Positions 9,361 to 17,971 of a DNA stretch of 64,000 nucleotides are shown in pieces (the stretch's first letter is position 1; every line of letters starts with the position of its first letter). The DNA comes from Pseudomonas sp. IB20 (GTDB lineage: Bacteria; Pseudomonadota; Gammaproteobacteria; Pseudomonadales; Pseudomonadaceae): assembly GCF_009707325.1 (NCBI RefSeq), contig NZ_CP046103.1, positions 2,708,012-2,772,011 of the forward strand, written 5' to 3'. Under the pieces are notes generated by a model, which ran no database searches, was not told the DNA's origin, and saw only the letters and a list, made by a program, of their open reading frames with translations. Both the position numbers and the translations under genes were made by a program.

Positions 9361-10052
9361 CGCTGCCCTACCCCAAGCCGCTTACAGGCGAACCCCGCGC
9401 TCATCCCCAGCACCCCCGAGACCACCACCGCCGACTCCCAGTGCAAGTAACTCAACCACACCGAGCACAACAGCGAAACCGCCACGCACACCACCGTGGG
9501 CACATCCCGCACCACCGGCGTAATCAACGCGATAAATGTCGCCGCAATCGAAAACTCCAACCCCAGCTGATCAAGGCCGGGAATGCTCTTGCCAAGCACA
9601 ATGCCCGCCAAGGTAAACAGGTTCCAAATGATATAAAACGTCAGGCCAACACCCAGTGCATACCAGCGATTGAAAGTCTCACGGTCATAGTGGTTGACCA
9701 GCGCAAAAAACTCATCGGTCAACAAAAAACCCAAGCTCATACGCCAGCGCGTATTGAGCGACGACAGCGTGGGGCGCATATGCATGCCGTAGAGCAAATG
9801 CTGGGAAGTCAGCAGCAACGTGGTCAGCACAATCGAAATCAGGCTGGCGCCACTCTTAACCATACCGATGGCCACCAACTGCGCGGCACCGGCGAAGACG
9901 ATGGCGGACAATCCCTGGGCTTGCAGCGGGGTAAATTGCGCATCAATGGCCATGGAACCGGCGAGCAGCCCCCAGGGCGCACAGGCCAGGGACAAGGGGA
10001 TGACGGCGATGGCGCCGCGACCGAAGGCGTAATGAGGTAAGGCTGTAGGCAT
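9357..10052 (-). CDS. azlC: AzlC family branched-chain amino acid exporter subunit
   Basis: This 231-residue inner-membrane protein forms the main subunit of the AzlCD exporter. Motifs fit the family: IPLSLACAPWGLLAGSMAIDAQFTPLQAQGLSAIVFAGAAQLVAIGM, the conserved loop HLLYGMHMRP, and LTDEFFALV. It has several membrane segments. The start at 10052 encodes MPTALPHYAF. It is followed by azlD with a four-base overlap, so both are cotranslated. No Lrp or AzlB regulator is adjacent. Confidence 0.88.
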   Translation of the reverse strand: MPTALPHYAFGRGAIAVIPLSLACAPWGLLAGSMAIDAQFTPLQAQGLSAIVFAGAAQLVAIGMVKSGASLISIVLTTLLLTSQHLLYGMHMRPTLSSLNTRWRMSLGFLLTDEFFALVNHYDRETFNRWYALGVGLTFYIIWNLFTLAGIVLGKSIPGLDQLGLEFSIAATFIALITPVVRDVPTVVCVAVSLLCSVWLSYLHWESAVVVSGVLGMSAGFACKRLGVGQR

Positions 10053-10123
10053 GGAGACGGCTCATCGACAGACAGTCGACAAGCATGCCAGCGTCATGCG
10101 GGGCTTGTCTTGAACGATCGTGC

Positions 10124-10339
10124 TCAGGCGAGCTTGACCGACACCTGCTCCACCGAGTCACGCGCCTCGCGCAGCTCATGAGCATCCTGGTTGAGCCGGT
10201 GGATGGTATTGAGCAGGCGTTGGCGCAGCACTTCATCGCCGAGTTTTTCGACGGCGCGCATCAAATCAAACGCAGCGGTTTCGTTGTTGTCCGCGACGGA
10301 ATCGAGGGTCTTGCGCAGGTTGCGAGTGGCACGGGTCAC
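10124..10339 (-). CDS. Small conserved-looking helical protein, unknown function
   Basis: This 71-residue protein begins at GTG (10337-10339), with AAGGAAG about eight bases upstream. The sequence MTRATRNLRKTLDSVADN...AVEKLGDEVLRQRLLNTIHRLNQDAHELREARD is highly charged and predicted almost wholly alpha-helical, with heptad-like Leu spacing. It has no signal peptide, membrane segment or Cys. It lies between azlC and the ars operon with its own spacing. I do not recognise a family; codon use and the ribosome site favour a real gene. Confidence 0.6.
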   Translation of the reverse strand: MTRATRNLRKTLDSVADNNETAAFDLMRAVEKLGDEVLRQRLLNTIHRLNQDAHELREARDSVEQVSVKLA

Positions 10340-10457
10340 GCGGGTTCTTCCTTCATCAGCAATGGGCAGGCACTTTAGGACATTCGTGTTTCATTTTAAT
10401 TTCAGTCACTTGTGGTTGATTTAGCGGCATTTGATCCACGTCAAACGAAATCAGGAT

Positions 10458-10503
10458 TTGACCTACATATATGTTTATCCATATATTCGGATAGCCATAT
10501 ATA
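10458..10503 (+). promoter_or_regulatory. Promoter/operator of arsRBC
   Basis: A TTGACC -35 (10458-10463) and TATATT -10 (10482-10487) are spaced by 18 bases. ATATAT cores recur at 10466-10473 (CATATATG), 10479-10486 and 10495-10502 (both CCATATAT). Such AT-rich repeats over the promoter are what an ArsR dimer would be expected to cover. Confidence 0.6.
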
Positions 10504-10516
10504 CGAAGGCCTCAAA

Positions 10517-10873
10517 ATGCCGGACCTCCTCTCCCCACCCACCCTGTTCAAATACCTGGCGGATGCTACCCGCGCGCGGTTGACGTTATTGATCCTGCGC
10601 GAGGGCGAACTTTGCGTGTGCGAACTGATCCATGCTCTGGACGACAGTCAACCGAAAATCTCCCGCCACCTGGCGCATCTGCGCAGTAGCGGGCTTTTGC
10701 TGGACCGCCGTCAGGGCCAATGGGTCTATTACCGCATCAATCCGGCACTGCCCGCCTGGGTCACACAGGTGCTGGACACCACCTTGCAAGCCAACCAGCC
10801 ATGGTTGCAAAACGACGCGCTGCGTCTTGATGCAATGGGCGACAGACCACAACGGGCCAGCACCTGCTGCTGA
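10517..10873 (+). CDS. arsR: ArsR family arsenical resistance repressor
   Basis: This 118-residue winged-helix repressor should release its own promoter on binding As(III) or Sb(III). The metal site motif ELCVCEL (about 34-40) is intact. The recognition helix follows in [18 protein letters not shown], and the wing is [12 protein letters not shown]. The C-terminus ends STCC. The ATG at 10517 fits the normal length; the frame upstream is non-coding promoter. It heads arsRBC. Confidence 0.93.
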   Translation: MPDLLSPPTLFKYLADATRARLTLLILREGELCVCELIHALDDSQPKISRHLAHLRSSGLLLDRRQGQWVYYRINPALPAWVTQVLDTTLQANQPWLQNDALRLDAMGDRPQRASTCC

Positions 10874-10892
10874 GCCATCGGAGCGTTTATTC

Positions 10893-12176
10893 ATGCTTGT
10901 CGCGATTGCGATTTTTATCTTCACCATCGTGTTGGTCATCTGGCAGCCCAAAGGCTTGGGCGTTGGCTGGAGCGCAACCCTGGGCGCGATCCTGGCCCTG
11001 GCCTGTGGCGTGATCAGCGTGGCGGACATCCCGGTGGTGTGGCACATCATCTGGAACGCCACCGGCACCTTTGTCGCGCTGATTATCATCAGCCTGTTGC
11101 TCGATGAAGCCGGGTTCTTTGCCTGGACCGCGCTGCACGTGGCGCGCTGGGGCCGTGGGCGTGGCCGGCGCTTGTTTGCGTACATGGTGCTGCTCGGGGC
11201 GCTGGTTTCAGCGCTGTTTGCCAACGACGGCGCCGCGTTGATCCTCACGCCCATCGTGATGTCGATGCTGCTGGCGTTGCGCTTTTCCCCGGCGGCGACC
11301 CTGGCCTTCGTGATGGGCGCCGGGTTTATCGCGGACACGGCGAGCTTGCCGTTAGTGGTGTCAAACCTGGTGAACATCGTCTCGGCAGATTATTTCAAGA
11401 TCGGCTTCAACGAATATGCCGCCGTGATGGTGCCGGTCAACTTCGTCAGCGTCGCAGCAACCCTGGCGGTGTTGCTGTGGTTTTTCCGCCGCGATATTCC
11501 GCAGACCTACGACCCCGCCGACCTGGAAGAGCCGTCCAGCGCCATTCACGACCGTGCGACCTTTCGCGCCGGTTGGTGGGTGCTCGGTATCTTGCTGGTC
11601 GGCTGTTTCGCCTTGGAACCGCTGGGCATTCCCATCAGTGCTATTTCGGCCGCGTGCGCCGTATTACTGCTGGTGATCGCCGCCAAGGGCCACACGATCT
11701 CAACGCGCAAAGTACTGAAAGAAGCCCCTTGGCAAATCGTGATCTTTTCCTTGGGCATGTACCTGGTGGTTTACGGCCTGCGTAACGCCGGCCTGACCAC
11801 CTACCTCGCCACCTGGCTCGACACCTTCGCCACCTATGGCGTGTGGGGCGCAGCCATGGGCACCGGCGTGCTGACGGCGCTGCTGTCGTCGGCGATGAAC
11901 AACCTGCCGACCGTGCTGATCGGCGCGCTGTCCATCGAGTCCAGCCATGCCGTGGGTGTGGTCAAGGACGCGATGATCTACGCCAATGTCATCGGCAGCG
12001 ACCTGGGCCCGAAAATCACCCCTATCGGCAGCCTAGCCACCTTGTTGTGGCTGCACATCCTGGCGCGCAAAGGCATCACCATCACCTGGGGTTACTACTT
12101 CAAAGTCGGGATTGTGCTGACCTTGCCGGTGTTGTTGATCACCCTGGCCGCCCTCGCCTTGCGTCTGAGCCTCTAA
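10893..12176 (+). CDS. arsB: Arsenite efflux membrane protein
   Basis: This 427-residue inner-membrane antiporter exports arsenite and antimonite. It has about 12 hydrophobic segments and typical ArsB stretches: [67 protein letters not shown], and [23 protein letters not shown]. The ATG at 10893 follows GGAG, 19 bases after arsR. There is no arsA in the window, so it probably works as a secondary carrier. Confidence 0.95.
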   Translation: MLVAIAIFIFTIVLVIWQPKGLGVGWSATLGAILALACGVISVADIPVVWHIIWNATGTFVALIIISLLLDEAGFFAWTALHVARWGRGRGRRLFAYMVLLGALVSALFANDGAALILTPIVMSMLLALRFSPAATLAFVMGAGFIADTASLPLVVSNLVNIVSADYFKIGFNEYAAVMVPVNFVSVAATLAVLLWFFRRDIPQTYDPADLEEPSSAIHDRATFRAGWWVLGILLVGCFALEPLGIPISAISAACAVLLLVIAAKGHTISTRKVLKEAPWQIVIFSLGMYLVVYGLRNAGLTTYLATWLDTFATYGVWGAAMGTGVLTALLSSAMNNLPTVLIGALSIESSHAVGVVKDAMIYANVIGSDLGPKITPIGSLATLLWLHILARKGITITWGYYFKVGIVLTLPVLLITLAALALRLSL

Positions 12177-12189
12177 AGGAGCTAACGCC

Positions 12190-12660
12190 ATGAAAGTCCT
12201 GTTCATGTGTACCGCCAACAGCTGCCGCAGCATCTTGTCCGAAGCGCTGTTCAACCACCTGGCGCCGCCAGGCTTCGAGGCGATCAGCTCCGGCAGCTTC
12301 CCCAAGGGCCAGGTGCTACCGCGCAGCTTGAGTACGTTACAGGCGGCGGGTATCAACACCGACGGCTTATACAGCAAGGGCAATGATGCGTTTGAAGACA
12401 GCCCGCCGGACGTGGTCATCACCGTTTGCGACAAGGCTGCCGGCGAAGCATGCCCGGTGTATTTCGGACCGGCGCTGAAGGCGCATTGGGGGTTGGCAGA
12501 CCCATCGGAGGTTAAACGTGACGAGGCCAGTATCGAGGCGGCATTCCAGCTCACCCTGAGCACTATCGCCACCCGCTGCCAAGCATTCTTCGCACTGCCT
12601 TTTGCACAGCTCTCCCCCACGCAATTGAAGGCTGAGCTGGACCGCATCGCGCTGCTGTAG
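12190..12660 (+). CDS. arsC: Arsenate reductase, low-molecular-weight phosphatase type
   Basis: This 156-residue enzyme reduces arsenate to arsenite for export by ArsB. The catalytic loop CTANSCRS at residues 7-14 carries the nucleophilic Cys7, and VITVCD and ACPVYFG supply the further cysteines of the thiol cascade. The start follows AAAGGAGCTAACGCC. It is third in arsRBC. Its last 96 coding bases are duplicated directly downstream (12713-12809) as part of a 149-bp tandem repeat. No arsH follows, although arsH often does in Pseudomonas. Confidence 0.93.
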   Translation: MKVLFMCTANSCRSILSEALFNHLAPPGFEAISSGSFPKGQVLPRSLSTLQAAGINTDGLYSKGNDAFEDSPPDVVITVCDKAAGEACPVYFGPALKAHWGLADPSEVKRDEASIEAAFQLTLSTIATRCQAFFALPFAQLSPTQLKAELDRIALL

Positions 12661-12861
12661 TCGTTCCGTCAGGCCGACAACCCCCGTATGCTGGCCGCAG
12701 TCCGATTCCACGTATCGCCACCCGCTGCCAAGCATTCTTCGCACTGCCTTTTGCACAGCTCTCCCCCACGCAATTGAAGGCTGAGCTGGACCGCATCGCG
12801 CTGCTGTAGTCGTTCCGTCAGGCCGACAACCCCCGTATGCTGGCCGCAGTCCGATTCCACG
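12564..12861. repeat. Perfect 149-bp tandem duplication at the arsC 3' end
   Basis: Positions 12564-12712 recur exactly at 12713-12861 with no spacer. The unit holds the last 32 arsC codons with the stop, plus 52 bases of intergenic DNA ending CCGATTCCACG. The second copy is a headless arsC fragment. The identity is complete, and no mobile-element hallmark is present. Confidence 0.95.
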
Positions 12862-12871
12862 AGCCTTCCCG

Positions 12872-13663
12872 ATGAGCACCCTTCAACACGCCTGGCTGGG
12901 CAACTACGAAGTCAGTAGCACCCACTGCACCGGCCTGACCTTTGCCCGCCACAGCCATGATGAATGCGTGATCGGCGTGAACCTGATCGGTGAAGAAAAG
13001 GTCTGGCTCGACCGCCGCGAGTTCGAGGCCGGGCCCGGCAGCATAACCTTGTACAACCCCGGGCAGATTCAGGGCGGCGGCGCGGCGCACGGCGCGCCTT
13101 GGCACTTTGTCAGCCTGTACGCCACGGCGGAGCAGTTAGCGGCTGACCTTGGGCTCTCCCACGTGGAGTTTGATCACGCGTGTTGCTTTCAGCCTGACTT
13201 GGCGCAGCGCCTGGCGGCGGCAATCAAAGGTGCCTTGAGCGCCGATGCATGGCTACGCGAACGCAATGAAGAAGCCTTGGTGCTGCTGCTGGGTGAGGTG
13301 GTCGGCGTCAGCGGTGTGCGCCTGGCAGGCAGCCCGAAAACCAGCAAAAGCCTGATCAGCCGCGCCCAGGAATTACTCGCCTCGCAGCTACACCAGTCGC
13401 CACCGCTGGACCAACTGGGTGATGAACTGGGCCTGTCCAAATTCCACCTGTTGCGCGCCTTCCAGAAAGAAACCGGGCTAAGCCCCAGGCAATGGGCCAT
13501 GCAACTGCGCACCTGTCGCGCCAAGGGGCTTTTGCGCAGCGGTGTCTCGGCCAGCGACGTCGCGCATGACCTGGGCTTTGCCGACCAGAGCCACCTCAGC
13601 CGGCACTTCCGCGCCGCCTATGGCATCACCCCTGGCCGCTATCAACACGTATCGAAACGCTGA
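12872..13663 (+). CDS. AraC family transcriptional regulator
   Basis: This 263-residue regulator has an N-terminal cupin-like sensor (HSHDECVIGVNLIGEEKVWLDRREFEAGPGSITLYNPGQIQ, an AraC-binding motif) and a C-terminal pair of HTHs. The HTHs read LDQLGDELGLSKFHLLRAFQKETGLSPRQW and SDVAHDLGFADQSHLSRHFRAAYGITPGRY. It is followed 72 bases later by a LysE exporter. This pairing is common in Pseudomonas and suggests that it activates the exporter in response to an amino acid. The start codon lies just after the 149-bp duplication. Confidence 0.9.
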   Translation: MSTLQHAWLGNYEVSSTHCTGLTFARHSHDECVIGVNLIGEEKVWLDRREFEAGPGSITLYNPGQIQGGGAAHGAPWHFVSLYATAEQLAADLGLSHVEFDHACCFQPDLAQRLAAAIKGALSADAWLRERNEEALVLLLGEVVGVSGVRLAGSPKTSKSLISRAQELLASQLHQSPPLDQLGDELGLSKFHLLRAFQKETGLSPRQWAMQLRTCRAKGLLRSGVSASDVAHDLGFADQSHLSRHFRAAYGITPGRYQHVSKR

Positions 13664-13735
13664 AAGCGCAATCTGGTTCAAGACGCCTACTCCACACGCC
13701 CGCACACTGCCCGCTTCTCTTGAAGGAACGCGGGC

Positions 13736-14347
13736 ATGTTGACGATCTTTTTTTACGCGCTGGTATTCGGATTTGTGTTTTGCCTCTCGCCCGGCGCAGT
13801 GCTGGCCGAGACGTTGCGCCGAGGCTTGCTCCAGGGCTTTACCCCGGCCTTGCTGGTGCAGATCGGCTCGCTGGTGGGCGACGCCGTGTGGGCGGTGATC
13901 GGCCTCACCGGCATTGCCCTGCTGATTGCGCATGATGCCGTGCGCGTACCACTGACCATCGTGTGCGCGCTGTACCTGGCCTGGCTGGGCGTGCGCAGCC
14001 TGATCGACGCCTGGCACTTGCCCGTAGCGGACACCGCGCCGGCCCGCTGCGGGCAAAACGCGCTGGCGGTGGGCGCGGCCATTTCCCTGGCCAACCCGAA
14101 GAACATCGTTTATTGGGGCGCACTGGGCAGCGCGTTGTCGGGCATCGTCGGCGCCACGCCCAGCCATGCGCAAACGTTGATGTTTTTTGCAGGCTTTATG
14201 CTGGCGTCGGTGCTGTCATGTTTTCTGATTGCCGCACTGGTCAACCTGCTACGCAAGAACGCCTCACCGCTGTGGCAGCGCATCAGTTATGGCGTGTGTG
14301 GTCTGGTATTGATGTATCTGGCTGTTCTGGCAGCACAGGGTGTATGA
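13736..14347 (+). CDS. LysE family amino acid/metabolite exporter
   Basis: This 203-residue inner-membrane protein has the LysE/RhtB layout of about six segments: an early FCLSPGAVLAETLRRGLLQGF, then SLVGDAVWAVIGLTGIALL, and the conserved SLANPKNIVYWGALG. The start has GAAGGAA nine bases upstream. It probably exports an amino acid or related metabolite under control of the adjacent AraC regulator. Substrate cannot be assigned from sequence. Confidence 0.88.
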   Translation: MLTIFFYALVFGFVFCLSPGAVLAETLRRGLLQGFTPALLVQIGSLVGDAVWAVIGLTGIALLIAHDAVRVPLTIVCALYLAWLGVRSLIDAWHLPVADTAPARCGQNALAVGAAISLANPKNIVYWGALGSALSGIVGATPSHAQTLMFFAGFMLASVLSCFLIAALVNLLRKNASPLWQRISYGVCGLVLMYLAVLAAQGV

Positions 14348-14423
14348 AGTTATATATCCAGTAACTTTCCGAGCGGCTTATCTGAATGAACTCTGAACAC
14401 GGGTTAATTTAATTAATCATGCG

Positions 14424-14452
14424 TTGACATTTTGTAACCATCTGAGTAGATT
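14424..14452 (+). promoter_or_regulatory. Strong sigma70-type promoter in the mgtA upstream region
   Basis: TTGACA (14424-14429), 17 bases, TAGATT (14447-14452). This is close to consensus. The predicted start falls inside the terminator-like hairpin that begins at 14453. It may drive the mgtA leader transcript. Confidence 0.6.
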
Positions 14453-14480
14453 GCCCCTGCCCACAACTGGGGCCTTTTTT
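14453..14480 (+). terminator. Intrinsic terminator-like hairpin
   Basis: GCCCC (14453-14457) pairs with GGGGC (14469-14473), followed by CTTTTTT. It could end transcription of the LysE gene. Its position directly after a near-consensus promoter is odd. Confidence 0.65.
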
Positions 14481-14664
14481 AAACCTCACAAAAGAAGCCA
14501 ATGGACACAGTATCTAGTCGCTGTCCGAGCACCGCTAATGCGGGCATCGGGCGCCAAACCCAGAATATGACAGGACTCGCCTTCCAGGTCCGGTAAGCTG
14601 CGCTAGAGCTTGATGCTCCACCGTAACTGCCTCACCGGTCGCCCGTCCGGTCCCGAGGTGTGTT

Positions 14665-14958
14665 ATGACCTTCCAACTCTTAGTTTTGCCTGATGTACGT
14701 ACGCTAGCCGCAGCCCTGCGCGCCAAGCTGTGCCGCGAGCCCGTAGGTTTTTCGCCTACTCGTTCCGCCTTTGCTGCACCTTCCCCCCAAGTGCGTCCGG
14801 CCCCCCCGCTGGCGCACTGGCGTATCTGCCCTGCCAGCGGCCAACTGCTGCAGCACTGGGACCACGCCGACCCTCAAGACCCGCAGAGACCTAAGGTTTC
14901 CACACTGGCTCAAGCGAGCCTGTTGCTCGGTTTTTACCTGAGCACTCGCGCCGCTTAA
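14665..14958 (+). CDS. Small proline-rich protein upstream of mgtA, possible leader ORF
   Basis: This 97-residue protein starts at ATG 14665 with GAGGTG seven bases before. The N-terminus MTFQLLVLPDVRTLAAALRAKLCREPVGF is followed by a proline-rich middle (SPTRSAF, APSPQVRPAPP) and LAHWRICPASGQLLQHW. It has no membrane segment or signal peptide. It lies 235 bases before mgtA in the same direction. In enterobacteria, proline codons in mgtL couple translation to mgtA expression, so this ORF could play a similar leader role. That is inference; it could equally be an ordinary small protein. Confidence 0.6.
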   Translation: MTFQLLVLPDVRTLAAALRAKLCREPVGFSPTRSAFAAPSPQVRPAPPLAHWRICPASGQLLQHWDHADPQDPQRPKVSTLAQASLLLGFYLSTRAA

Positions 14959-15004
14959 ACCGGCTGGAAACAGCAACTTTCTGATTAATAGTCTGGAGTT
15001 CTTT

Positions 15005-15043
15005 ATGAACAAGTCCAGTAGTAGCCCGCTGCGCGTTAGTTAA
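15005..15043 (+). CDS. Possible 12-codon leader peptide of mgtA
   Basis: ATG at 15005 reads MNKSSSSPLRVS and stops at TAA 15041-15043. GGAG lies six bases upstream, well spaced. The second half of the peptide and its stop codon lie inside a long hairpin (15024-15063). A short ORF plus overlapping hairpin before a Mg2+ transporter suggests translation-dependent control. Confidence 0.4.
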   Translation: MNKSSSSPLRVS

Positions 15044-15063
15044 CTAACGTGCGTCTGGCGGGC
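15024..15063 (+). promoter_or_regulatory. Compound hairpin with 16-base perfect palindrome
   Basis: The outer stem is GCCCGC (15024-15029) with GCGGGC (15058-15063). Inside is the palindrome CGTTAGTTAACTAACG (15034-15049), which places stop codons in all six frames. No T tract follows, so it is not a simple terminator. It may form a regulatory RNA structure or an operator for mgtA. Confidence 0.5.
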
Positions 15064-15193
15064 GCTGTAGAAGTTATGTGAACACCTTATTTAAACCGAT
15101 CGCGAAGTCCGCGGCTCGGCATGCTTTCGCTCGCCTGTATTCAGGTAAGTACCGGGTATGTTTTGTCGAGAATTGGCGACAGGAGTACAGACA

Positions 15194-17908
15194 ATGAGCG
15201 CCGTAAAAAACACGCCTCTGCACAAGAAAAATGGCACCGACGCCGACACCAAACTGTCGATGCGTGCCGCCCGTGAAGCCCAGAACGGCCTACAGGCCAC
15301 CCTCGCCAATGTGCGAGCCACCCAGGACGGTTTGACCGAGCTGGACGCCTCGGCACGTCTGCAGCGCGAAGGCTACAACGAGGTGGCCCATGACAAGCCG
15401 CCTCACGCCATCGTCCAGTTCCTGCAGGCACTGAACAACCCCTTCATCTACGTACTGCTGACCCTGGCCGGCATCAGCTTTATCACGGACTACTGGCTGC
15501 CCTTGCAGGCTGGTGAAGAAGTCGACCTGACCAAAGTCATCATCATCATGACCATGGTGCTGCTCAGCAGCCTGCTGCGCTTCTGGCAGGAGCACCGCTC
15601 GGCCAAATCCGCCGAAGCGCTGAAAGCCATGGTGCGCACCACCGCCACGGTGCTGCGGCGTGAGCAAGTCGGCGCCCAGCCAACGCTGCGCGAAGTACCG
15701 ATGCGCGACCTGGTCGCCGGCGACATCGTGCAACTGTCGGCCGGCGACATGATCCCGGCCGATATCCGCCTGATCGAGTCGCGTGACCTGTTTATCAGCC
15801 AGGCCGTGCTGACTGGCGAAGCCTTGCCGGTCGAGAAATACGACACCCTCGGTGACGTCACACAAAAGTCTGCCTCTTCGCTGGCAGCCGACCAAGGCAA
15901 CCTGCTCGACCTGCCGAACATCTGCTTCATGGGCACCAACGTGGTCAGCGGCCGCGCCAAGGCCGTAGTGGTCGCCACCGGGCCACGCACTTACTTTGGC
16001 TCGCTGGCCAAGGCCATTGTCGGCTCGCGGGTGCAGACCGCGTTCGACCGTGGGGTGAACAGCGTCAGCTGGCTGTTGATTCGCTTCATGCTGGTGATGG
16101 TGCCGATCGTGTTCCTGCTCAATGGCTTCTCCAAAGGCGACTGGGGCGATGCGTTCCTGTTTGCCCTGGCGGTGGCCGTGGGCCTGACCCCGGAAATGCT
16201 GCCAATGATCGTCAGCGCCAACCTGGCCAAGGGCGCCACCGCCATGGCCAAGCGCAAAGTGGTGGTCAAACGCCTGAATGCGATCCAGAACTTCGGCTCA
16301 ATGGACGTGCTGTGCACCGACAAGACCGGCACCCTGACCCAAGACAAAATCATCCTCGAACACCACGTCAACGCCTTTGGCCAACGTGATGATGCGGTGC
16401 TGTCCCTGGCCTGGCTCAACAGCTACCACCAGAGCGGCATGAAGAACCTGATGGACCAGGCCGTGGTGCAGTTCTCGGAACACAACCCCAAGTTCCAGCT
16501 GCCATTTGCCTACAGCAAGGTCGATGAATTGCCGTTCGACTTTGTACGCCGTCGCCTGTCGATCGTGGTCAAGGATGCTTCCGGCGACCAGTTGCTGGTG
16601 TGCAAGGGCGCCGTGGAAGAGATGCTCAGCATTTCCACCCACGTGATAGAGGATGGCGCTGCAGTGCCGCTGGATGATCGTCGCCGTGACGAGTTGTTGG
16701 CACTGGCGAACGACTACAACGAAGATGGTTTCCGTGTACTGGTGGTCGCCACCCGCAACATCCCTAAATCCCTGGCTCGCCAGCAATACACCACCGCCGA
16801 TGAGCGCAACCTGGTCATCCAGGGCTTCCTGACTTTCCTTGATCCACCAAAGGAAACCGCAGGCCCGGCGATTGCTGCACTGCAACAAATCGGCGTGGCG
16901 GTGAAAGTGTTGACCGGCGACAACGCCGTGGTCACCAGCAAGATCTGCCGCCAAGTCGGCCTTGAACCTGGCCAGCCACTGTTGGGCGTAGAAATCGAAG
17001 CGATGGACGACGCCACCCTGATGCGCCGCGTGGAAGAGCGCACGGTGTTTGCCAAGCTCACGCCGCTGCAGAAATCCCGGGTGCTCAAGGCGCTGCAAGC
17101 CAACGGCCACACCGTGGGCTTCCTGGGTGACGGCATCAACGATGCGCCGGCGCTGCGCGATGCCGACGTGGGTATCTCGGTGGACAGCGGCACCGACATC
17201 GCCAAGGAATCGGCCGACATCATCCTCTTGGAAAAGAGCCTGATGGTGCTGGAAGAAGGCGTGCTCAAAGGCCGCGAAACCTTCGGCAATATCATGAAGT
17301 ACCTGAACATGACCGCCAGTTCCAACTTCGGCAACGTGTTCTCGGTGCTGGTGGCCAGTGCGTTCATTCCGTTCATGCCGATGCTGGCGATCCACCTGCT
17401 GCTGCAAAACCTGATGTACGACATCTCCCAGCTGGCCTTGCCGTGGGACAAGATGGACAAGGAATACCTGGCCAAACCGCGTAAGTGGGATGCGAAAAAC
17501 ATTGGCCGCTTCATGATCTGGATCGGGCCAACCTCGTCGATCTTCGACATCACCACCTTTGCGCTGATGTGGTACGTGTTCAGCGCCAACAGCGTGGAAA
17601 TGCAGACCCTGTTCCAGTCCGGCTGGTTTATCGAAGGGCTGTTGTCGCAAACCTTAGTGGTGCACATGTTGCGCACTCGCAAGATCCCGTTCTTCCAGAG
17701 CACGGCCGCCTGGCCGGTGCTGATGATGACCGCCATCGTCATCGGGCTGGGGATCTACGTACCGTTCTCACCGCTGGGCACCCTGGTCGGCCTGGAGCCG
17801 CTGCCGCTGGCGTACTTCCCATGGCTGGTCGGCACCCTGCTCGCCTACTGCTGCGTGGCCCAACTGATGAAAACGATCTACATCCGCCGCTTCAAGCAGT
17901 GGTACTGA
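15194..17908 (+). CDS. mgtA: Magnesium-translocating P-type ATPase
   Basis: This 904-residue P-type ATPase imports Mg2+ across the inner membrane. The phosphorylation site is Asp376 in CTDKTGTLTQDK. The actuator loop is VLTGEALPVEK, the nucleotide-binding region follows, and the hinge is GFLGDGINDAPALRDADVGISVDSGTDIAKESADIILLEK. Paired N-terminal hydrophobic segments (NPFIYVLLTLAGISFITDYWL) and the C-terminal MgtA-type transmembrane region are present. The ATG at 15194 follows AGGAG; an upstream in-frame start at 15158 is less likely. The long leader suggests control by Mg2+. Confidence 0.96.
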   Translation: MSAVKNTPLHKKNGTDADTKLSMRAAREAQNGLQATLANVRATQDGLTELDASARLQREGYNEVAHDKPPHAIVQFLQALNNPFIYVLLTLAGISFITDYWLPLQAGEEVDLTKVIIIMTMVLLSSLLRFWQEHRSAKSAEALKAMVRTTATVLRREQVGAQPTLREVPMRDLVAGDIVQLSAGDMIPADIRLIESRDLFISQAVLTGEALPVEKYDTLGDVTQKSASSLAADQGNLLDLPNICFMGTNVVSGRAKAVVVATGPRTYFGSLAKAIVGSRVQTAFDRGVNSVSWLLIRFMLVMVPIVFLLNGFSKGDWGDAFLFALAVAVGLTPEMLPMIVSANLAKGATAMAKRKVVVKRLNAIQNFGSMDVLCTDKTGTLTQDKIILEHHVNAFGQRDDAVLSLAWLNSYHQSGMKNLMDQAVVQFSEHNPKFQLPFAYSKVDELPFDFVRRRLSIVVKDASGDQLLVCKGAVEEMLSISTHVIEDGAAVPLDDRRRDELLALANDYNEDGFRVLVVATRNIPKSLARQQYTTADERNLVIQGFLTFLDPPKETAGPAIAALQQIGVAVKVLTGDNAVVTSKICRQVGLEPGQPLLGVEIEAMDDATLMRRVEERTVFAKLTPLQKSRVLKALQANGHTVGFLGDGINDAPALRDADVGISVDSGTDIAKESADIILLEKSLMVLEEGVLKGRETFGNIMKYLNMTASSNFGNVFSVLVASAFIPFMPMLAIHLLLQNLMYDISQLALPWDKMDKEYLAKPRKWDAKNIGRFMIWIGPTSSIFDITTFALMWYVFSANSVEMQTLFQSGWFIEGLLSQTLVVHMLRTRKIPFFQSTAAWPVLMMTAIVIGLGIYVPFSPLGTLVGLEPLPLAYFPWLVGTLLAYCCVAQLMKTIYIRRFKQWY

Positions 17909-17924
17909 TCACCCGCCTCTGAAA

Positions 17925-17952
17925 ACGGTGGCCGTCGCCCGGCGGCCACCGT
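17925..17952 (+). terminator. Hairpin after mgtA
   Basis: ACGGTGGCCG (17925-17934) pairs with CGGCCACCGT (17943-17952) over an eight-base loop: a ten-pair GC-rich stem with no T tract. It lies just before the DUF2493 start. Confidence 0.55.
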
Positions 17953-17971
17953 GCAACACAAGGATTCAACT

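Noticed and set aside
10085..10378. 97-codon plus-strand frame opposite the small helical protein
   Set aside because: No ribosome site and shadow-type composition; the minus-strand frame is better supported.
14588..14664. M-box (Mg2+) riboswitch
   Set aside because: A partial CGCTAGAGCTTGATGCTCC is seen, but the conserved core and helices of the M-box cannot be laid out.
16298..17650. 450-codon minus-strand frame
   Set aside because: Antisense of mgtA with shadow-type composition typical of high-GC DNA.
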